Below are positions 10,201 to 22,472 of a stretch of 64,000 bases of DNA, piece after piece; positions within the stretch are counted from its first letter, which is position 1, and every line of letters starts with the position of its first letter. The position numbers were made by a program, and so were the translations under genes. This DNA is from Plantago ovata (taxonomy: Eukaryota; Streptophyta; Magnoliopsida; Lamiales; Plantaginaceae). The stretch is from contig CM051457.1 in the NCBI GenBank assembly GCA_028274465.1, positions 106,081,982 through 106,145,981 of the forward strand. Direction: 5' to 3'. The notes under the pieces are model-generated. The model saw only the letters and a list, made by a program, of their open reading frames with translations, did not search any database and was not told where the DNA came from.

Positions 10201-13200
10201 AATAGAAACCTTAAAGAACATAAACAGCGACTGGGGGTCTTGGAAAACTAGAAAAGAGAAAAATATAATTATAAAAATCATAAAACGTGATTACTAATTG
10301 AATGATAGAATACCTAGAAGATTCTAACTTGCATGTTGCCAATCATAATGATGCAAAAAATGGAACTTTGCTTGAAAAAAGTAGACATGCATTTGGAAAT
10401 TACCCGCAAAAGATGTCTCATACTGGATGCCAATCCTTGATCCTTTCAAGCAACAGATCATCTGTTCAGTTGACATCAAATTATCAGAAGGACTCATTTT
10501 GTTTGTGACATTTAAATATTAGATCCAAAATAGAAAGATTCTGTAAAATAATTTCCCAAAATAGAAATTAACACGTGACTAATTTAATGGTGACTAATCT
10601 CATTCACTCATATGAAACAATAGATAAAGATATCATGTTTAACGCTTAATGTAATTGAGTTTTTTCCCCATGCCCACGAACACCAAAGGCAAGTTAGTGC
10701 ACTACATTCCCTATTCAAGCCACCACAACTAATTCCAACAAAAGAATCGTGAAGACATAATGGTGATCAAAGTACTGTATCTACTAACTTCTCAGGGTAA
10801 ATGTACTTTCAGATTAATACAAAAGACATAGAACCTACTGGCCATAATTTCTCTAATCCACACTTCTAACAACAGCCTTTTCTTTTGAAAATAGGATTGC
10901 CTGTTACATAATTAAGCAGCAAACTTTATTGCATATAAAATTAGTATTTGACTTTGCATGCAGATAATGGCTTATGGTGAATTGACTGAATTCTAATTCT
11001 TCTCTTTAATTAGGTATTTGACTTTACATGCAGATAAAATTAGTATTTGACTTTGTCAGAAAAGGAAGTGTGATTGTAAATAATTTTAATTATGAAACCC
11101 CATGAGCGTAAACAATCAACAATAAAAATTACTTTGTTTCCAACTCTGTAAGTGATTTTATCATGAAAGGGAGGCATCGGCATTGCAGAAGCATCCAGTG
11201 CTTTTCTATCAGCCTCTAGATGAACCTGAGATATAACAATCAGCAAGCCATTACTATCACAATTGACATGGAAGACGATATCAGAAGGGAAAAAAAAGTT
11301 CTCATCAATTAAGCAGCAGCATCAAAAGCTTAAAGGAAATCATGGAAATGATCACCTCAGGTGAAGAACAATTTTAAAATGTACAGAACGCACAACAAAA
11401 CTTCCAATTGAAATTCAGTACAAAATTGCCACGTTTTATGTTAAACTATTGTCCAGCAACAGACCTAGTTCGCAAGGTTCCGTAGGGTAGAAACGCACAC
11501 CAAAATATATGCATAATAACAAAGATATCAGTTAAAATAACCCAACCTCGAACGCCATGCATGATCATCAAGCCTTAAATAGCCCAAATTTGCTTATCAT
11601 GCCGTGTGAGATTGAGAATGGTCACGTACAAAAAAACTTAAATAAATCTGACAGAGGTGTACTCGCTCCCTTCCTCCAACAACAGTCTTAGTTATAATAC
11701 CTCAGTGTATATATCTTGCTTCAATCAAGACAACTCTTCTTACCAACGTTTTCTTAATTATAGAAAAATCCCTCAACATATAAGAGAGGAATCCTATCAC
11801 ATGCTCTCCCTATGCCACAAGATACGCAACCATATCCCCTCAGGTCACACACTCACACCTCTTCCTCCATATCACACCCCTTCCTCCATATCTAAAAGAT
11901 GTCAACTAAGTTTTAATTAAAGACCAAGATGCATCTGCCCATATTTGATTTATAAAACAGAAACAAAAGAAACACAGAACTGTAATCAAGGCAACATGGA
12001 TGGTACAAATATACTCTTTCCGTCCCAATGATTTCTCTACTATTGCTTTTTGCATGGTTTCTTTGGAGTGTGTAGTATTATATGTTTGAGCTGTGTGAGC
12101 CACCACTAATATAGTAAGAAATAATAGCGAAGAACAGAAATGAAAAGGGGCGGACAAAAAGGGCAAACGCGAAGAAATGAATGGAGACCAGGGAATATGC
12201 TCGAGTTGTTATAGACATGAGGTCAGAGAAAATATTAGGAGAAAATGATCTGAATTTACTGACATATCATGCCAACATACAGGCATTGAAAGTATAAGCA
12301 GTACTAGGCTGAGAGCAGATATTGCATGAGCAAACAACCAATAAGGATCCAGGTCATGACTTTGACCACAAAGGCTCAAACACGACAAAAGATTTTTTCC
12401 TTTTTTGTCAGAAAATTAAAATATATTGAAGCTCAAAACGTGGAAGTACAATGTCTACGAGGAATGCCCTGGAGTGGGCAAGATAGCTATAGTGCTATAC
12501 AAAAGTAAACCTTATTACAAAATTTAATCCAAATCAAAGACTATACAAAGATCTATAATAAAATGATACTCAAGGCAAAATCAAACCAACAATCATAAAC
12601 GTACAAAGACAGCACTGGCAATACATGGCTTTGTACAATGTTTAAAGATATTCCTCTTGGGGATTTAACAACCCCAAGTTAATATTTGCATTTCTATCTC
12701 ACGTGCAAGCAGAAAGAAACAGAACTAGCAATATAATAAAGGCAATGTAAACATACCCGCTCCCTTATTGTAGCTAGCAATCCATCATTCCACTGCTCGG
12801 CATCTAAAAATATTTCTACAAGATAACACCCGTCAAATCAGAACCATAAGAGGAAAGACAGTAGGGAAAAAGTTGACAACACAACAAGGTTTACATGAAT
12901 GGACGTTCCTATATCTAATGCAAATTATGCAATTCAAACTAGTTGCATATGTATCACAACATGTAGAGTTCACAAGAAATAGAATTTGGTGCCTCAAAAT
13001 ATATTCGAACACACTTTCTATGTAATCAAATTACAAAAGAAAAATCATTTGCATGTGAACATTTTGAAAATACATAATGTGCTTGTCACCAAAATCCCGA
13101 GGTACTGTATCCGCATCTATATAATATGATACGACGAAAAATAGTTATATTGTGAAGTAAAAAAAGATGTCTGGTCGAATTGCAAATAACACTAAAAATA

Positions 13201-15307
13201 ATTTAACACATGAGTCCAAACGTCATTGTGAAGTAATGGCTGGCATACCTTTCCAAGTATAAGATCCAAGGCAGACAAATAATTTTTTTTATAAACGCAT
13301 TAAAAACTGAAATCGAAATCTTGCTTATAAGGGGGACACAAAAGGTACATGCAACACGGTAGTAACTAGAGCTACACTTGGCAAAAAGCATGAAAGACCA
13401 GTAATTGGAACGGAATATCTCTTTCAATAGGTATTAAGGTCATGTCACATAATTAAATAGGATCAGTGTTACCACATCAACTTTTTAACATCAATTGAGC
13501 ACTAAATAGTACTCCCCCAACCAAATCTTACTTTCTCATATTTCTATCCGCGTCAGTCACAACCCATCTTCCGATCCCAAATAGCAACATTTAATTCATT
13601 TCTTAGTCATTCTCTCTTATAATTTTTCATTATCTATTCATTCTCTCTCATACATTTTCATTATTTTCCACTCTCCCATACTTCAAAACTCACTTGCAAC
13701 CTTTATTCATTCTCATTATTTATTCTATCATTTTTAATCCTAGTGCCCAGAAAAAGGAAACATAAGATCGGGGAACAGGGTGTGCAATCTATTCTGCAAG
13801 CACCATCTACCAAAACACTACAATATATCCTGGATACAGACAGTTATTACAAAATAACATTTCTGTTTTTTTGAAACTTTATGTTTCCGAAATATACAGG
13901 TCAAATAGTACTTCTCTTAGCATCCAAGCAATCATATTTATAGAGCGTATCAATTCCTGATTAGGATAAAAAAATAAAAAAAATTAAAGGACATGTTCTT
14001 TCTTTGGGCACAAAGAGAATTTATAGTACACAGATTCCTTGCCGGTTTCATACCATTTCAGCTTTTACAACATTAACAAACACAAATTTAAGTAGCACAA
14101 AAATCGTGACACAACAATCTACAGATTTCTCATACAGATGTAGTAGCAAAAAACGCAACTGAGTCTTTGGAAATACAAAATGAGTTGCACGCGAGACTGC
14201 CAGAGTATGGCATTCACAATTACATGGATACTACCTTGAGTTTGACTGACATGTGCAGCCTCAAATTCCCGTAGCAGACGTTCAAAAATTGTCTTGTCAG
14301 AGTCCCTAGGAGAAATAGCCATATTTAGAACTAAAACCAAACATCTAAGACCAAACTCACCATCGACATATAAAGGACAAACGCAAATAAACAGAAAACA
14401 ACGTTCCGCATTCTATTATAGTAAAATTATAAACGGACAGACATTGAACAGTGTGTTCTATTGTATCTTTAGAAACTTCCACTACTAGACAAGCCTATCT
14501 ATTCAAAATCTCAAATTCAGACAGAAAAAAAAAATAGCGGTTTTCTAAAGAATAAATAACTAGCAGTCCGGCCGGTGCATGTTATCCAGGATAACCTACT
14601 ATGTCATGATTAATCAACGAATATGGGTTTATTTATTCTAGCTACATAAATGCCCAAAGCACGTGATCATTGTAATCAATGATTTATGTATGCTAATCAA
14701 GCTTCCATAATGCATTATCCTTCCAATCAATGCACGTTAACATACTTCCACAGTGTTCTACAAAAAACTAATAGAATTGAAGTACAGTGAAAATATAACG
14801 TATAATAAATTATGGTTAAGGGTAATGACACAATGTATATGACTGATCAAGAATATTTGTGCATAAGCTTTCATATCTTTATACATAGGAGACATAGATG
14901 ATTTGAAATGTAACTCGAATCAACGTTCTGGAATCTCTAAAGAGCCATAAACCATACCTAGAAAGCCTCTCGGTTAGTTCTCCATGTCGTTTGAGGACTT
15001 TCGAAACTGGCAAAGACATAAAGGGATAAATTTAAAAATAAAATAAAATAAAGAAATAAATAAAAATCAACAGTTGAACAACAGATGCTTATTATCAAGT
15101 GCTAGAGGTAAAAAGGAGCTGATATAGAGCTAATTACATCTTGCACGGGTGGCCTCCAGCAGACTCTCAGCTTGGCCAAAATTCTGAAAAGGACCAAAAT
15201 GTATTCAACTATGAGCACAAGGATTAGAATTTGAAAAAAAAAACAATGATAGAAAAACATTAAAACATTGCAAACGAATACGAAACCAGGGTTACCAATT
15301 TCGCCAT
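7300..15307 (-). CDS. CENP-O: Centromere protein O-like (Mcm21/CENP-O) kinetochore protein, 12 exons, ~319 aa
   Basis: Minus-strand exons, each checked for splice sites and phase: 15296-15307, 15138-15183, 14958-15006, 14235-14305, 12757-12803, 11133-11225, 10404-10461, 9367-9503, 9220-9276, 7918-8015, ~7510-7739, 7300-7361 (stop TAG 7302-7300). The protein begins MAKLNFGQAESLLEATRA and has an N-terminal helical/coiled-coil half. The two-RWD-like half contains GSRIGIQYETSFAGEPCELF, FEHTVPFFLPIREAE, RIGELLQAYVDRREQ and SLRYADLITILPS, which fit the CENP-O family (VPxFxPL, LxxLxxYxxAYxxRxxQ). CENP-O belongs to the inner-kinetochore CENP-O/P/Q/U (COMA-like) complex at centromeric chromatin. Length fits the family (~300 aa). 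Eleven exons join in phase with GT-AG. The exon 10-11 junction works only with a TG acceptor at 7741-7740; using the AG 10 bases on gives an immediate TGA. Identification is from pattern recognition, not a search. Confidence 0.75.
7740..7917 (-). other. Intron 10 of the CENP-O-like gene, apparent GT-TG
   Basis: The donor is TTG|GTAAGG at 7917. The reading frame is kept only if the next exon starts GGACTTACAG at 7739, so the intron ends ...TTTCTG. This would encode ANWDLQTTFKLSYVG, a plausible continuation. The only nearby AG (7731-7730) removes 10 bases, shifts the frame and creates TGA at the junction. Confidence 0.6.
8380..8450. repeat. Decayed CGGGTA-rich repeat in intron 9
   Basis: A short GC-rich block with GGGCGGGTATCCGAG and TTCGGGTACCCG stands out from AT-rich intron sequence. 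It resembles internal words of hAT-type nonautonomous elements. There are no clear ends, so this is a weak call. Confidence 0.3.
12015..12170. mobile_element. Stowaway-like MITE fragment in intron of the CENP-O-like gene
   Basis: TACTCTTTCCGTCCCAATGA at 12015-12034 matches the Stowaway-type terminal consensus (CTCCCTCCGTYCC). A matching right terminus is not evident, so the element is truncated or decayed. Confidence 0.45.
12370..12545 (-). mobile_element. LINE 3'-tail-like insertion in intron
   Basis: A T-rich start (GATTTTTTCCTTTTTTG) is followed by AAATATATTGAAGC and a mixed-composition block. This is the shape of a minus-oriented 5'-truncated LINE with its poly-A tail read as poly-T. No coding domain is visible. 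Confidence 0.35.
13511..13778. mobile_element. Possible decayed MITE in intron
   Basis: The left side reads TACTCCCCCAACCAAATC and the right side near 13765-13780 reads GATCGGGGAACAGG. These are weakly complementary, and the inside is pyrimidine-rich with repeated ATTCATTCTC words. The call rests only on the terminus shape. Confidence 0.3.
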
Positions 15308-15623
15308 GAGCCAATTGTATCACGGACTAGTTCGTCTGTTATGACACTGTGTTCGCCGGCGTACGCGTATCGTACGGCAGCGCGAACGAGCTCCGACCTG
15401 ATGAAGAATGGCAGAATTGAGGTTTTTAGGGGAAGGCGATGATTTGCAGAGAAAATGGACGGAATGGGGGTGGAGAAGACGATGATTTTCGACGAACGGT
15501 TTATTAGAGCTATAGGGTTTTTTTAATTGGTCCAATTTATTTACGGCCCAACAGATCCAATTGAAAAATTCCCAAATTATACAAATTAGGGTTTTCAATT
15601 TTTGATTTTCCCAATTAAACAAC

Positions 15624-16360
15624 TACTCCCTCATTCCCATTAAAAATTAGCAAGTTTGACTTTCAAGAGTTTTCAACTTGACTAACCCCCTTGACATCGA
15701 GAATTCCATTCCAACGAAATTTCCAGTTTCGTTAGTAAATAATACTTCATTTAGCTCAAGCAAAAGTATAAACTAAACATCGAAGGTTTAAATCTTAAAC
15801 TATAATTATAAAATAATTAATAAAATTATATTATACAAATTTAGGTTCTATATTTTCATACTAGGAACCGCGTCAGCGTAATATTGTAAAATATTATTGT
15901 TTTATTAAATAATATATTGAAATAAATGGAGTGAATATATAATCTTCACATAATGACTTCAACCGTAATAAAAAAAATAACTAATTGAGTAATTAAACTT
16001 AATATAAATGGTGTGTTATAAATGTATATAGTTTTTGTAGTTATGCAGTTAATAGTTTTGAATTGAACTATATTAGACATACGAAAAGTATTATTCCGAT
16101 GAGCTAAGAATCATCAAATACATCTCTAGACTTGGAAACATTCAACTTCAAAATCTGCAATGCATTTTTTTCGCATGTTAATTGGTATTCTGCATCAGTT
16201 GAATATATTGTCAAGTGATTGCTATAAACATTATAGTTTCATAATATGATGTTTTTAGTTATTTTTATCGTATGATTTAAGAATAATTTAAAGTCAAAAT
16301 AACCATCGAAAAAGTCAACAAAATCAAGTGTTACATTTATTATTGGACGGAGGAAGTATG
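15624..16360. repeat. Degenerate Stowaway-like ends flanking AT-rich DNA
   Basis: TACTCCCTCATTCCCATTA at 15627 and, inverted, GGACGGAGGAAGTA near 16345-16358 are Stowaway-type termini facing each other. The ~700 bp between has no gene and may hold secondary insertions. The pair may not be one original element. Confidence 0.4.
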
Positions 16361-16474
16361 TCTTTTTTTTATAAGAACATATCATGGTTATTTTTAAAAT
16401 TAAGTATAATACGTCATACAACTTTATGTTAAAAAATAAAAATTTAAGAAGATAATAAATAAAAAAGAAAAAAA

Positions 16475-16645
16475 GTACGTCAATAAGATTCGAACCCAAC
16501 ACCTTCAACTAAAATAATGATACAAATAATAGATAAAAATCACGCCAACAACATTCAAACCAAACACCTTCGATAAAAATAATAATAAAAATAACGGATA
16601 AAAATCACGCCAACAGGATTCGAACCCTACATCTTTTAATTAACT
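16475..16645 (+). repeat. Tandem repeat, ~65-bp unit, about 2.5 copies
   Basis: Units contain CACGCCAACA followed by ATTCGAACCC or ATTCAAACCA, then ACACCTTC and an AATAATA-rich spacer. The GATTCGAACCC words resemble a tRNA T-arm, but no tRNA fold surrounds them. Confidence 0.6.
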
Positions 16646-16769
16646 AATGACACATGTACGCACCAGATTGAAATTGGATAAGCAAAATCAACGGATTAAA
16701 ATTGATTGGTAGGTCAATCAATTGGGTACATCAACCGGCTTATTATATTACTTTAAATATGATTTCGTC

Positions 16770-16874
16770 AAGTACTTTCTCATTATAGTTTAAGAGTAAT
16801 TGGGAGTCAAAATTGAAAATTATTGACCGAAAAAAGTCAAAGTGGGTAAATTACAGTGGGACGGGGGAGTATAC
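16770..16874. mobile_element. Stowaway-like right end fragment
   Basis: The block ATTGACCGAAAAAAGTCAAA, then CAGTGGGACGGGGGAGTA ending at about 16873, matches a related block at 6150-6200. It is the right end of the same MITE family. Confidence 0.5.
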
Positions 16875-17121
16875 GGTTTTCAATTTTTTTTTCTCCAAGA
16901 AATATTGTTGTTTAAAACGTAAAATATACTTGTTTAAGTGGTACCAGTGTGGGACAATCTGTAATTGCTTGAACTAATTGCCATTGGACCCGAAACCGAT
17001 CGATCTACCCATGACCAGGTTGAAGAGAGCTCTAAGAGGAGGAGGCAAAGTTCTACACCTTATGGGCCACCTCTAAAATTCGGCATGAATGGTTAATCCC
17101 GGAACAACTTATAATCTCTTA

Positions 17122-17335
17122 GGTTCTGTTCATTTGACCTTAATTTCAGTTCAAATAAGTTCAATTCAGTTAAGTTCATATTTATTAATTTCAGTTCAAA
17201 TAAATTAAGTTAAGTTCAGGTTTGCTTAGTTAAAATTTATACTTCAAATAACTTCAGTTCAAATTAACTAAGTTTAGTTCAATTCAGTTCAAATTTATTA
17301 AGTTTAGTTCAAAAAATTTCACCAGATCCTTAAGG
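17122..17335. mobile_element. Tourist/Harbinger-like MITE copy 1 (CAGTTCA-rich family), right end decayed
   Basis: It begins GGTTCTGTTCATTTGACC after a TTA. The body is made of repeated TTCAGTTCAAAT words, as in the copies at 58241 and 59160. The right terminus is not recognisable. Confidence 0.55.
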
Positions 17336-17339
17336 CTCG

Positions 17340-17650
17340 ACGTGAGCGTCGATATTTTAAGGGGGCAGATTGTGGTAGGGTACATCTCATATCACTTAAG
17401 AGTCAATGGAAAAGGGGTATATATGTGTATATAAACCACCAATTTCCATGGTATGGACATTTTGGTGATATCCAAAGCAAAATTATACGGGCTCAGATCC
17501 GAATCAAATAAGATAATATTGTACGATCAAGATATGTGTGGATCAATCACAACTCAGGAGTAACATTTTCATCCCAACGGGTCGGTTCATGTGTCATATG
17601 TCATATGTCGTTTCACACAATTATGCAATAATCATTAGTATGATGAAGTA
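17340..17650 (+). mobile_element. Possible LTR-retroelement remnant
   Basis: A polypurine-like TTAAGGGGGCAGA at 17356-17368 is followed by TTGTGGTAGGGTACATC, which looks like a polypurine tract next to the start (TG) of a 3' LTR. No partner LTR or coding region is seen. Confidence 0.3.
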
Positions 17651-17685
17651 GTCTATGATGAAGTAGTCTATGTTTTAGGGACTAA

Positions 17686-18035
17686 GTGGGTGTTTGCAAC
17701 AGCTTAACTTATCCAGCTTATCACTTATTTTAAGCAGAAGCAGCTTTTTGAGTGTTTGTAATAGCTTATAAGCTGCTTAAATCTCTTAAATTAAGCTGGA
17801 TAAGTTGAAATTGGAGAAGCTGGGTTGTACCTCCTTAAGCGGCTTCTCCTTAAATTAAGCTGCATTTTAGTTATTTTTGTCCCAAAAGTTAGGTTTGCAA
17901 ACACTACTCCTACAACTTATTTAACTTTTAAGTAGTTTTTTGCAAACACCCATCAAATTCTCTGATAAGTCAACTTTACCAACTTCTCCTTAAATTAAGC
18001 CACTTATTTTAAGTTGAAACTATTGCAAACACCCC
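17686..18035. mobile_element. 350-bp MITE with GGGTGTTTGCAA ends and TAA target duplication
   Basis: The left end is GTGGGTGTTTGCAACAGC. The right end, inverted, is GGGGTGTTTGCAATAGT. TAA lies immediately outside both ends (17683-17685, 18036-18038). Internal AAGCTGCTTAA-type words are palindromic, so the whole element is strongly foldable. The 3-bp TAA duplication indicates the PIF/Harbinger superfamily. Confidence 0.75.
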
Positions 18036-18203
18036 TAAATACTTCATCCACTCTTTTTCTTCAGAGTTATTATATAGTAAGGCTGTCTTTTCCTATTAAC
18101 ATGGAAAGGCCTGGTTTTTATGGCAAAAACCAGAAACCAAAACCGCTAGGCGGTTTCTCGCGGTTCAGATAAAAACCGGTTCATTATAAAAAAACCGCTC
18201 CAC

Positions 18204-18210
18204 TATATAA
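18204..18210 (+). promoter_or_regulatory. TATA box in left arm of the 4.75-kb element
   Basis: CTATATAAACCC lies ~127 bp from the left terminus, followed by a pyrimidine-rich leader and a TCATTCGAAATGC start-like site. Confidence 0.5.
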
Positions 18211-18360
18211 ACCCTTCAAATCACAGAAAAACCCTAAAAATTAGAAAACACAGTAAACAACCGTGTTTTTATCTTTTTTCTCTGCAAATCCACCACCTCG
18301 CCGGAATTTCACCAGAAATTTGCCGATCGAAGCTTCTTTTCAGAGCATATCATTCGAAAT

Positions 18361-18697
18361 GCTTCCATGGACGTTAATCAGGTGAATAGAGCAACGATTT
18401 ACCCTTTTTATGCGTTTTTGTTTGATTTCACCGTGTGATTCGATTCATCTCTATTTTTCTGATCTTTCAATCAATTTTTTCTCGGAATTGTTGCTCGAAA
18501 CGTTCCGATTCATCCGAAAACGCTTCCATGGATGTTAATCAGGTGAATCAAGCAACAATCATCTGATTTCAATACGTTTTGCGATTGTATTTTGCTGATT
18601 TCCTCATTCATCTCTATTTTTCTGATTCAATGTTGTTTTCCTGATTATTCAATCGAATTGCGGTCGGAATTGATGTTCAAAACGTTCAGATTCAACT
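18361..18697 (+). repeat. 161-bp tandem duplication containing an ATG and splice donor
   Basis: GCTTCCATGGA(C/T)GTTAATCAG|GTGAAT occurs at 18361 and 18522. Both copies continue into TCATCTCTATTTTTCTGAT, then TCGGAATTG...AAACGTTC. Spliced from the second donor to the AG at ~18688, the short ORF would read MDVNQIQLVKYSKHQTK..., ending within ~31 codons. Confidence 0.65.
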
Positions 18698-18819
18698 GGT
18701 AAAATACTCGAAGCACCAAACCAAAACTTGTGAAGAAGGAAGATTCTCAGATCTGGAAATTATTGAATAAATTGAATCAGAACAGCAAAATCCGTAAGTT
18801 ATTATATACTTTTAAGCCT

Positions 18820-19900
18820 TTCTGTTATGGTTTGATCTGTATGTAGTATGTTTGTGCATATTTTTATTTGATAACGGCATGTTATGGTTTTAAAATGTCG
18901 TTTTATGGTTTTAATCGACGTTGTTATAATACTTTTAAGCCTCGTTGTTGCTTGTTTTAGTTTGTCTACTATGTTTCTGCATTTATTCATTGAATAATGA
19001 CTTATTAATGTTTTTAATATGCATAGTATAGTTTTAAGAGTTGTTTTATGGTTAATTGCAGTTTCTACGGTAGTCTGATTGTTACCGTTCTAACTATAGT
19101 ACATGTTACGCGTTTAAGGTCTCCTAGTTATGGTTTTATGTTATGCTGTTATGCTTTTACACAACACATTTATATGTTCATTATAAGTTATGGTTCTAGC
19201 AACGTTGTTATCGTATCTTACATTATTCGAAATGTTATGAATATATATTTAAGGTTCATGTTATACTTTTCAATATGTTGTGTTATGGTTTTAAGCAATG
19301 TTGTTATAGTATTCTACTTATTCAACATGCTTTTGTTCTAAGACTTGTTTTTATGGTTTTAAGATAGCTTTATAAGACCATTCGTTATGCGTTTGAAAAC
19401 TATTATTTTATATTTCTCCATATTAGAGTTTGAAGGACGCCTATTATGGTTTACAGTATGATGGTTGTGGTTTTAGAAACTGATCTTACAGTATGTTTAC
19501 AATTGGCAACTAGTTTAGAATTGGTTTAAGATTCTTACAGTTATACTTCAAAAAGAACTTGTTTTAACGCCTCCTATTTCACTGGATGAATAAAATGCAT
19601 GTAATTTCAACATCCTCATGATGTTGTGGTTTTAAGAGTAGATATTATTATGATTTAAAATAATGTCAGTTGATTTTTTTATAGCTGACACTTGTTAAGC
19701 TTGTGAGTCATGTGGTTATGATTTTAAGTGCACCCGCTTATGGCTTGAAGGCATTTTGTTGTAGTTTGAGGTTTTGATTCTATGAATTTTAGTAATATCA
19801 GTTAATATTTTCATGTTGTCAACTAGTATATTCTTTAGGTATGTTGTTATGATTTTACTAGATCATGGTATGTTTTACATGACCGTATTATGGTTTTAAG
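18820..19900 (+). repeat. Interspersed ATGGTTTTAAG-type motif array, left arm
   Basis: At least a dozen degenerate copies of TTATGGTTTTAAG occur on the plus strand, for example near 18882, 18901, 19128, 19281, 19347, 19710 and 19888. They are separated by 20-150 bp of unrelated AT-rich sequence. Confidence 0.65.
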
Positions 19901-20016
19901 CATGTAAATGAACAAAAAATTTAAAGGAATGTATTTTTTTCAGAAACAAAAGGATGAAGATTCAGAATTTTATCACCTCTACCGTATGATGAAGATGCTA
20001 GGCTGACTACTATTTT

Positions 20017-20328
20017 ATGAAGAGATGGAATGATGAAGGAGGACTACAAGTTGTTTGGAGAAGTTGTGATATTTTTGACACCGCGTACATCAGAAACACC
20101 AATTTTGTTGATTCAAAGATCAAGAACAAGCTTACTTTCAAGAAGCCAGTTGCTTCAAAGATCAACAACAAATTTACTCGCAAGAATCCAGTTGCTTCAA
20201 AGATCAAGTTTACTCGCAAGAACCCAATTCAAAGACTCATATCCAGTTTGCATCAGAAACACCACATGAACGCTTGTTGTAATTTTGTTGCTTTCATAAT
20301 ACTAGTTTTAAAAACTTTAATTGACTGA
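20017..20328 (+). pseudogene. Coding-like 3' part of left arm with repeated peptide
   Basis: An open frame holds three copies of a Lys-rich unit (KKPVASKINNKFTRKN, then NPVASKIKFTRKN), corresponding to a DNA repeat of ~36-45 bp at 20100-20230. Just upstream, an AG at ~19943 opens a different frame, KQKDEDSEFYHLYRMMKMLG, which ends in TGA at ~20006. The Lys-rich repeat may therefore be 3' UTR. No family is recognised. Confidence 0.35.
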
Positions 20329-20610
20329 ATGTTTCAGTCCTGATATGACTACATTATTCAATTTTATATTAGTTGGCATGGTATCATATATCTCATATAG
20401 CAATTGGTGTGGTTATAAGTACCATTGTTCTTGTTTTATGTATCCAGGTTGTTGTTTCAAGTACCCACCGTTTTGCCGTTCTAATAACTCAAATTAAGAT
20501 TGTAATGGAGAACGGTTGTTGTAATTTTGTTGCTTTGATAATACTAGTTTTAGGGACTTCAATTGACTAAATGTTTCAATCTTTACATGAATGAAGTATT
20601 CAATTTTACA
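20268..20610 (+). repeat. 242-bp-period duplication in the centre of the element
   Basis: The ~100-bp segment starting GAACG(C/G)TTGTTGTAATTTTG at 20268 recurs at 20510 with substitutions. Confidence 0.7.
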
Positions 20611-20649
20611 CTACTTTATTGCATGGTTTCATGACTTTACATTGCGCCT

Positions 20650-22330
20650 TAAAAAAGGTACTATAACAGAAGCTCTTAGAAGTATAACATAGAATATTAA
20701 AACCATATCATCGTTAACTATTATGAAAATCCCTTAAAACCATAACATGACTTATTAAAAGTATTAACATATAACCACTTGGTGTAGTTATCAGTACTCT
20801 TATTGTGGTTTAAGTACATACATTTTTTAAGTACCCACTATCCAAATCATACACTACATTTTTTTAAGTACTCTTATCGTCCAAAAACACATCACAAAAT
20901 CCCTACTTCTTTAGAATTTTGTTCGTTATTATCTTAACTCGCACTTTTTTAATCACTCGGTCAATTGTGCTTGGTTCTTCAGAATCTTTACCAACTGCAA
21001 CAGCAACAACTATACCAACAGTCGCAACACCTTGTCTCTTAAAATCATAATAAGACGTGTTAAAACTATAATGTATACATTTAAAACCATATCATAGATT
21101 AAAAACAATAACCAGAACATATAAGAGTTGCACATTAACCACTGCTTAAAACCATACATAAAATTATCGTTCAAAAGGCAAAAACTAATTGTTCAAATCA
21201 GAAATTACTTCAAATAAAATCCAAATAATCACTTTTCTCCAGGAAATTATTACAAATCCTACTTCTTCAAATATTCGAAATCTTGTTGACAAGATAAACA
21301 CTTTGTCCAGAACATTATACAACCTACATATTCGAAATCTTGTTGACTTTTAACGTAACTCGTAAACTATCAAGCTTTCGTTCAATTGTACTCAGCTCTT
21401 CAGAATCTTAAACACTAGTAGTTGTACCACCAACACTTCTACCAATAGCAAGGGCATCTTGCCTCTTCTTCAATCTTCTCTCCTTATAGTGTCAGTCTGT
21501 CAGAAGCATCAATAACTACAAAAACAAAAAATGTAAAAACATCCACAACACATTTTAAAAATGCAATATCACACCTTAAAACTGTAAATAAGTCCTTAAA
21601 AACATAACATGATCCCTCAAAACCGTAACAGTACACCGTAACCCTTTCAGTAACAAAACTAAAGTAGCATAACATTACAACCCCTTAAAATCATAACATA
21701 AGACCTAAAGAGAATAACAGGATCTCTCAAAACCACATCAACAACACAAACAACATCTATAAAAGCATAATCAACCCGTTTAAATCAATTACATAATCAC
21801 TTAAAAAGCATAACAAAATCAGTTAAAAAACAATAACAATACACCTTCACCTTTCAGCTACGAAACTAAAGTACGTAGCATAACATTACACTCTCTTAAA
21901 ATCATACCAGACACACTTAAAACAACAACTCGAACACTTGAAACCAAAACAACACAAATTACGAAAGCATAAAGATAACGCAACCATATCTTAATAATAT
22001 GCCTTCAAAGTTCAAACCATAACATAAAGAAATTTACTGTCAACATCATCAGCATTCATCACATAATCCCTTAAAACCACAACAAGATCCCTAAAAACTA
22101 TTAGACACATTAAAAAAGCAGGCCAGAATCACTTAAAAACATTTCAATACAAAAACATCAGCGTCTAATACCACAATATCCCCTCAAACCATTAAAATCG
22201 CAATAAAATACCTAAAAACCTTAACAATAAATTAAGCATTCACTATTTTACGAAATTAAAGCAGAATAACATTAGAAACATTAACATGATATTATAAAAC
22301 ATTTAAAACCATAACAATACACCTTTACGC
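20650..22330 (-). repeat. Interspersed CTTAAAACCATAAC motif array, right arm (inverse of left arm)
   Basis: Degenerate copies of CTTAAAACCATAAC, the reverse complement of the left-arm word, recur at about 20735, 21040, 21085, 21147, 21590, 21680, 22065 and 22295, among others. Two coding-like blocks on the minus strand (near 21040-20935 and 21460-21340) resemble each other: DSEEPSTIDRVIKKVRVK and DSEELSTIERKLDSLRVT. Confidence 0.6.
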
Positions 22331-22375
22331 TTTCAAATACAAAACACATTCAAAGCAAACACACAAAAAACTTAC

Positions 22376-22472
22376 TGGAACGGCATCAACAACATTCAAA
22401 ACTGACTTTCTTCGACTTCTCCTTGTTGTAACTTCCAAATCGTCAGTGGAAATTTCCCTCTTAGTAATGGCC
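22376..22472 (-). pseudogene. Exon-like block at right end of the element
   Basis: On the minus strand a block opens with TTGGCCATTACTAAG, where an ATG would be expected, and reads AITKREISTDDLEVTTRRSR, then RKSVLNVVDAVP. It ends at a clean GT donor (CCA|GTAAGT). It is preceded by a pyrimidine-rich leader and the TATA-like 22707-22718. The initiator is apparently lost. The protein family is not recognised; basic, Tnp1-like nuclear transposon proteins are possible. Confidence 0.4.

Noticed and set aside
10302..10508. Plus-strand ORF inside the CENP-O-like gene
   Set aside because: It overlaps exon 7 of the minus-strand gene in antisense and has no domain of its own.
16475..16640. GATTCGAACCC words resembling a tRNA T-arm
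   Set aside because: No acceptor, D or anticodon arms can be paired around them; they are part of a tandem repeat.
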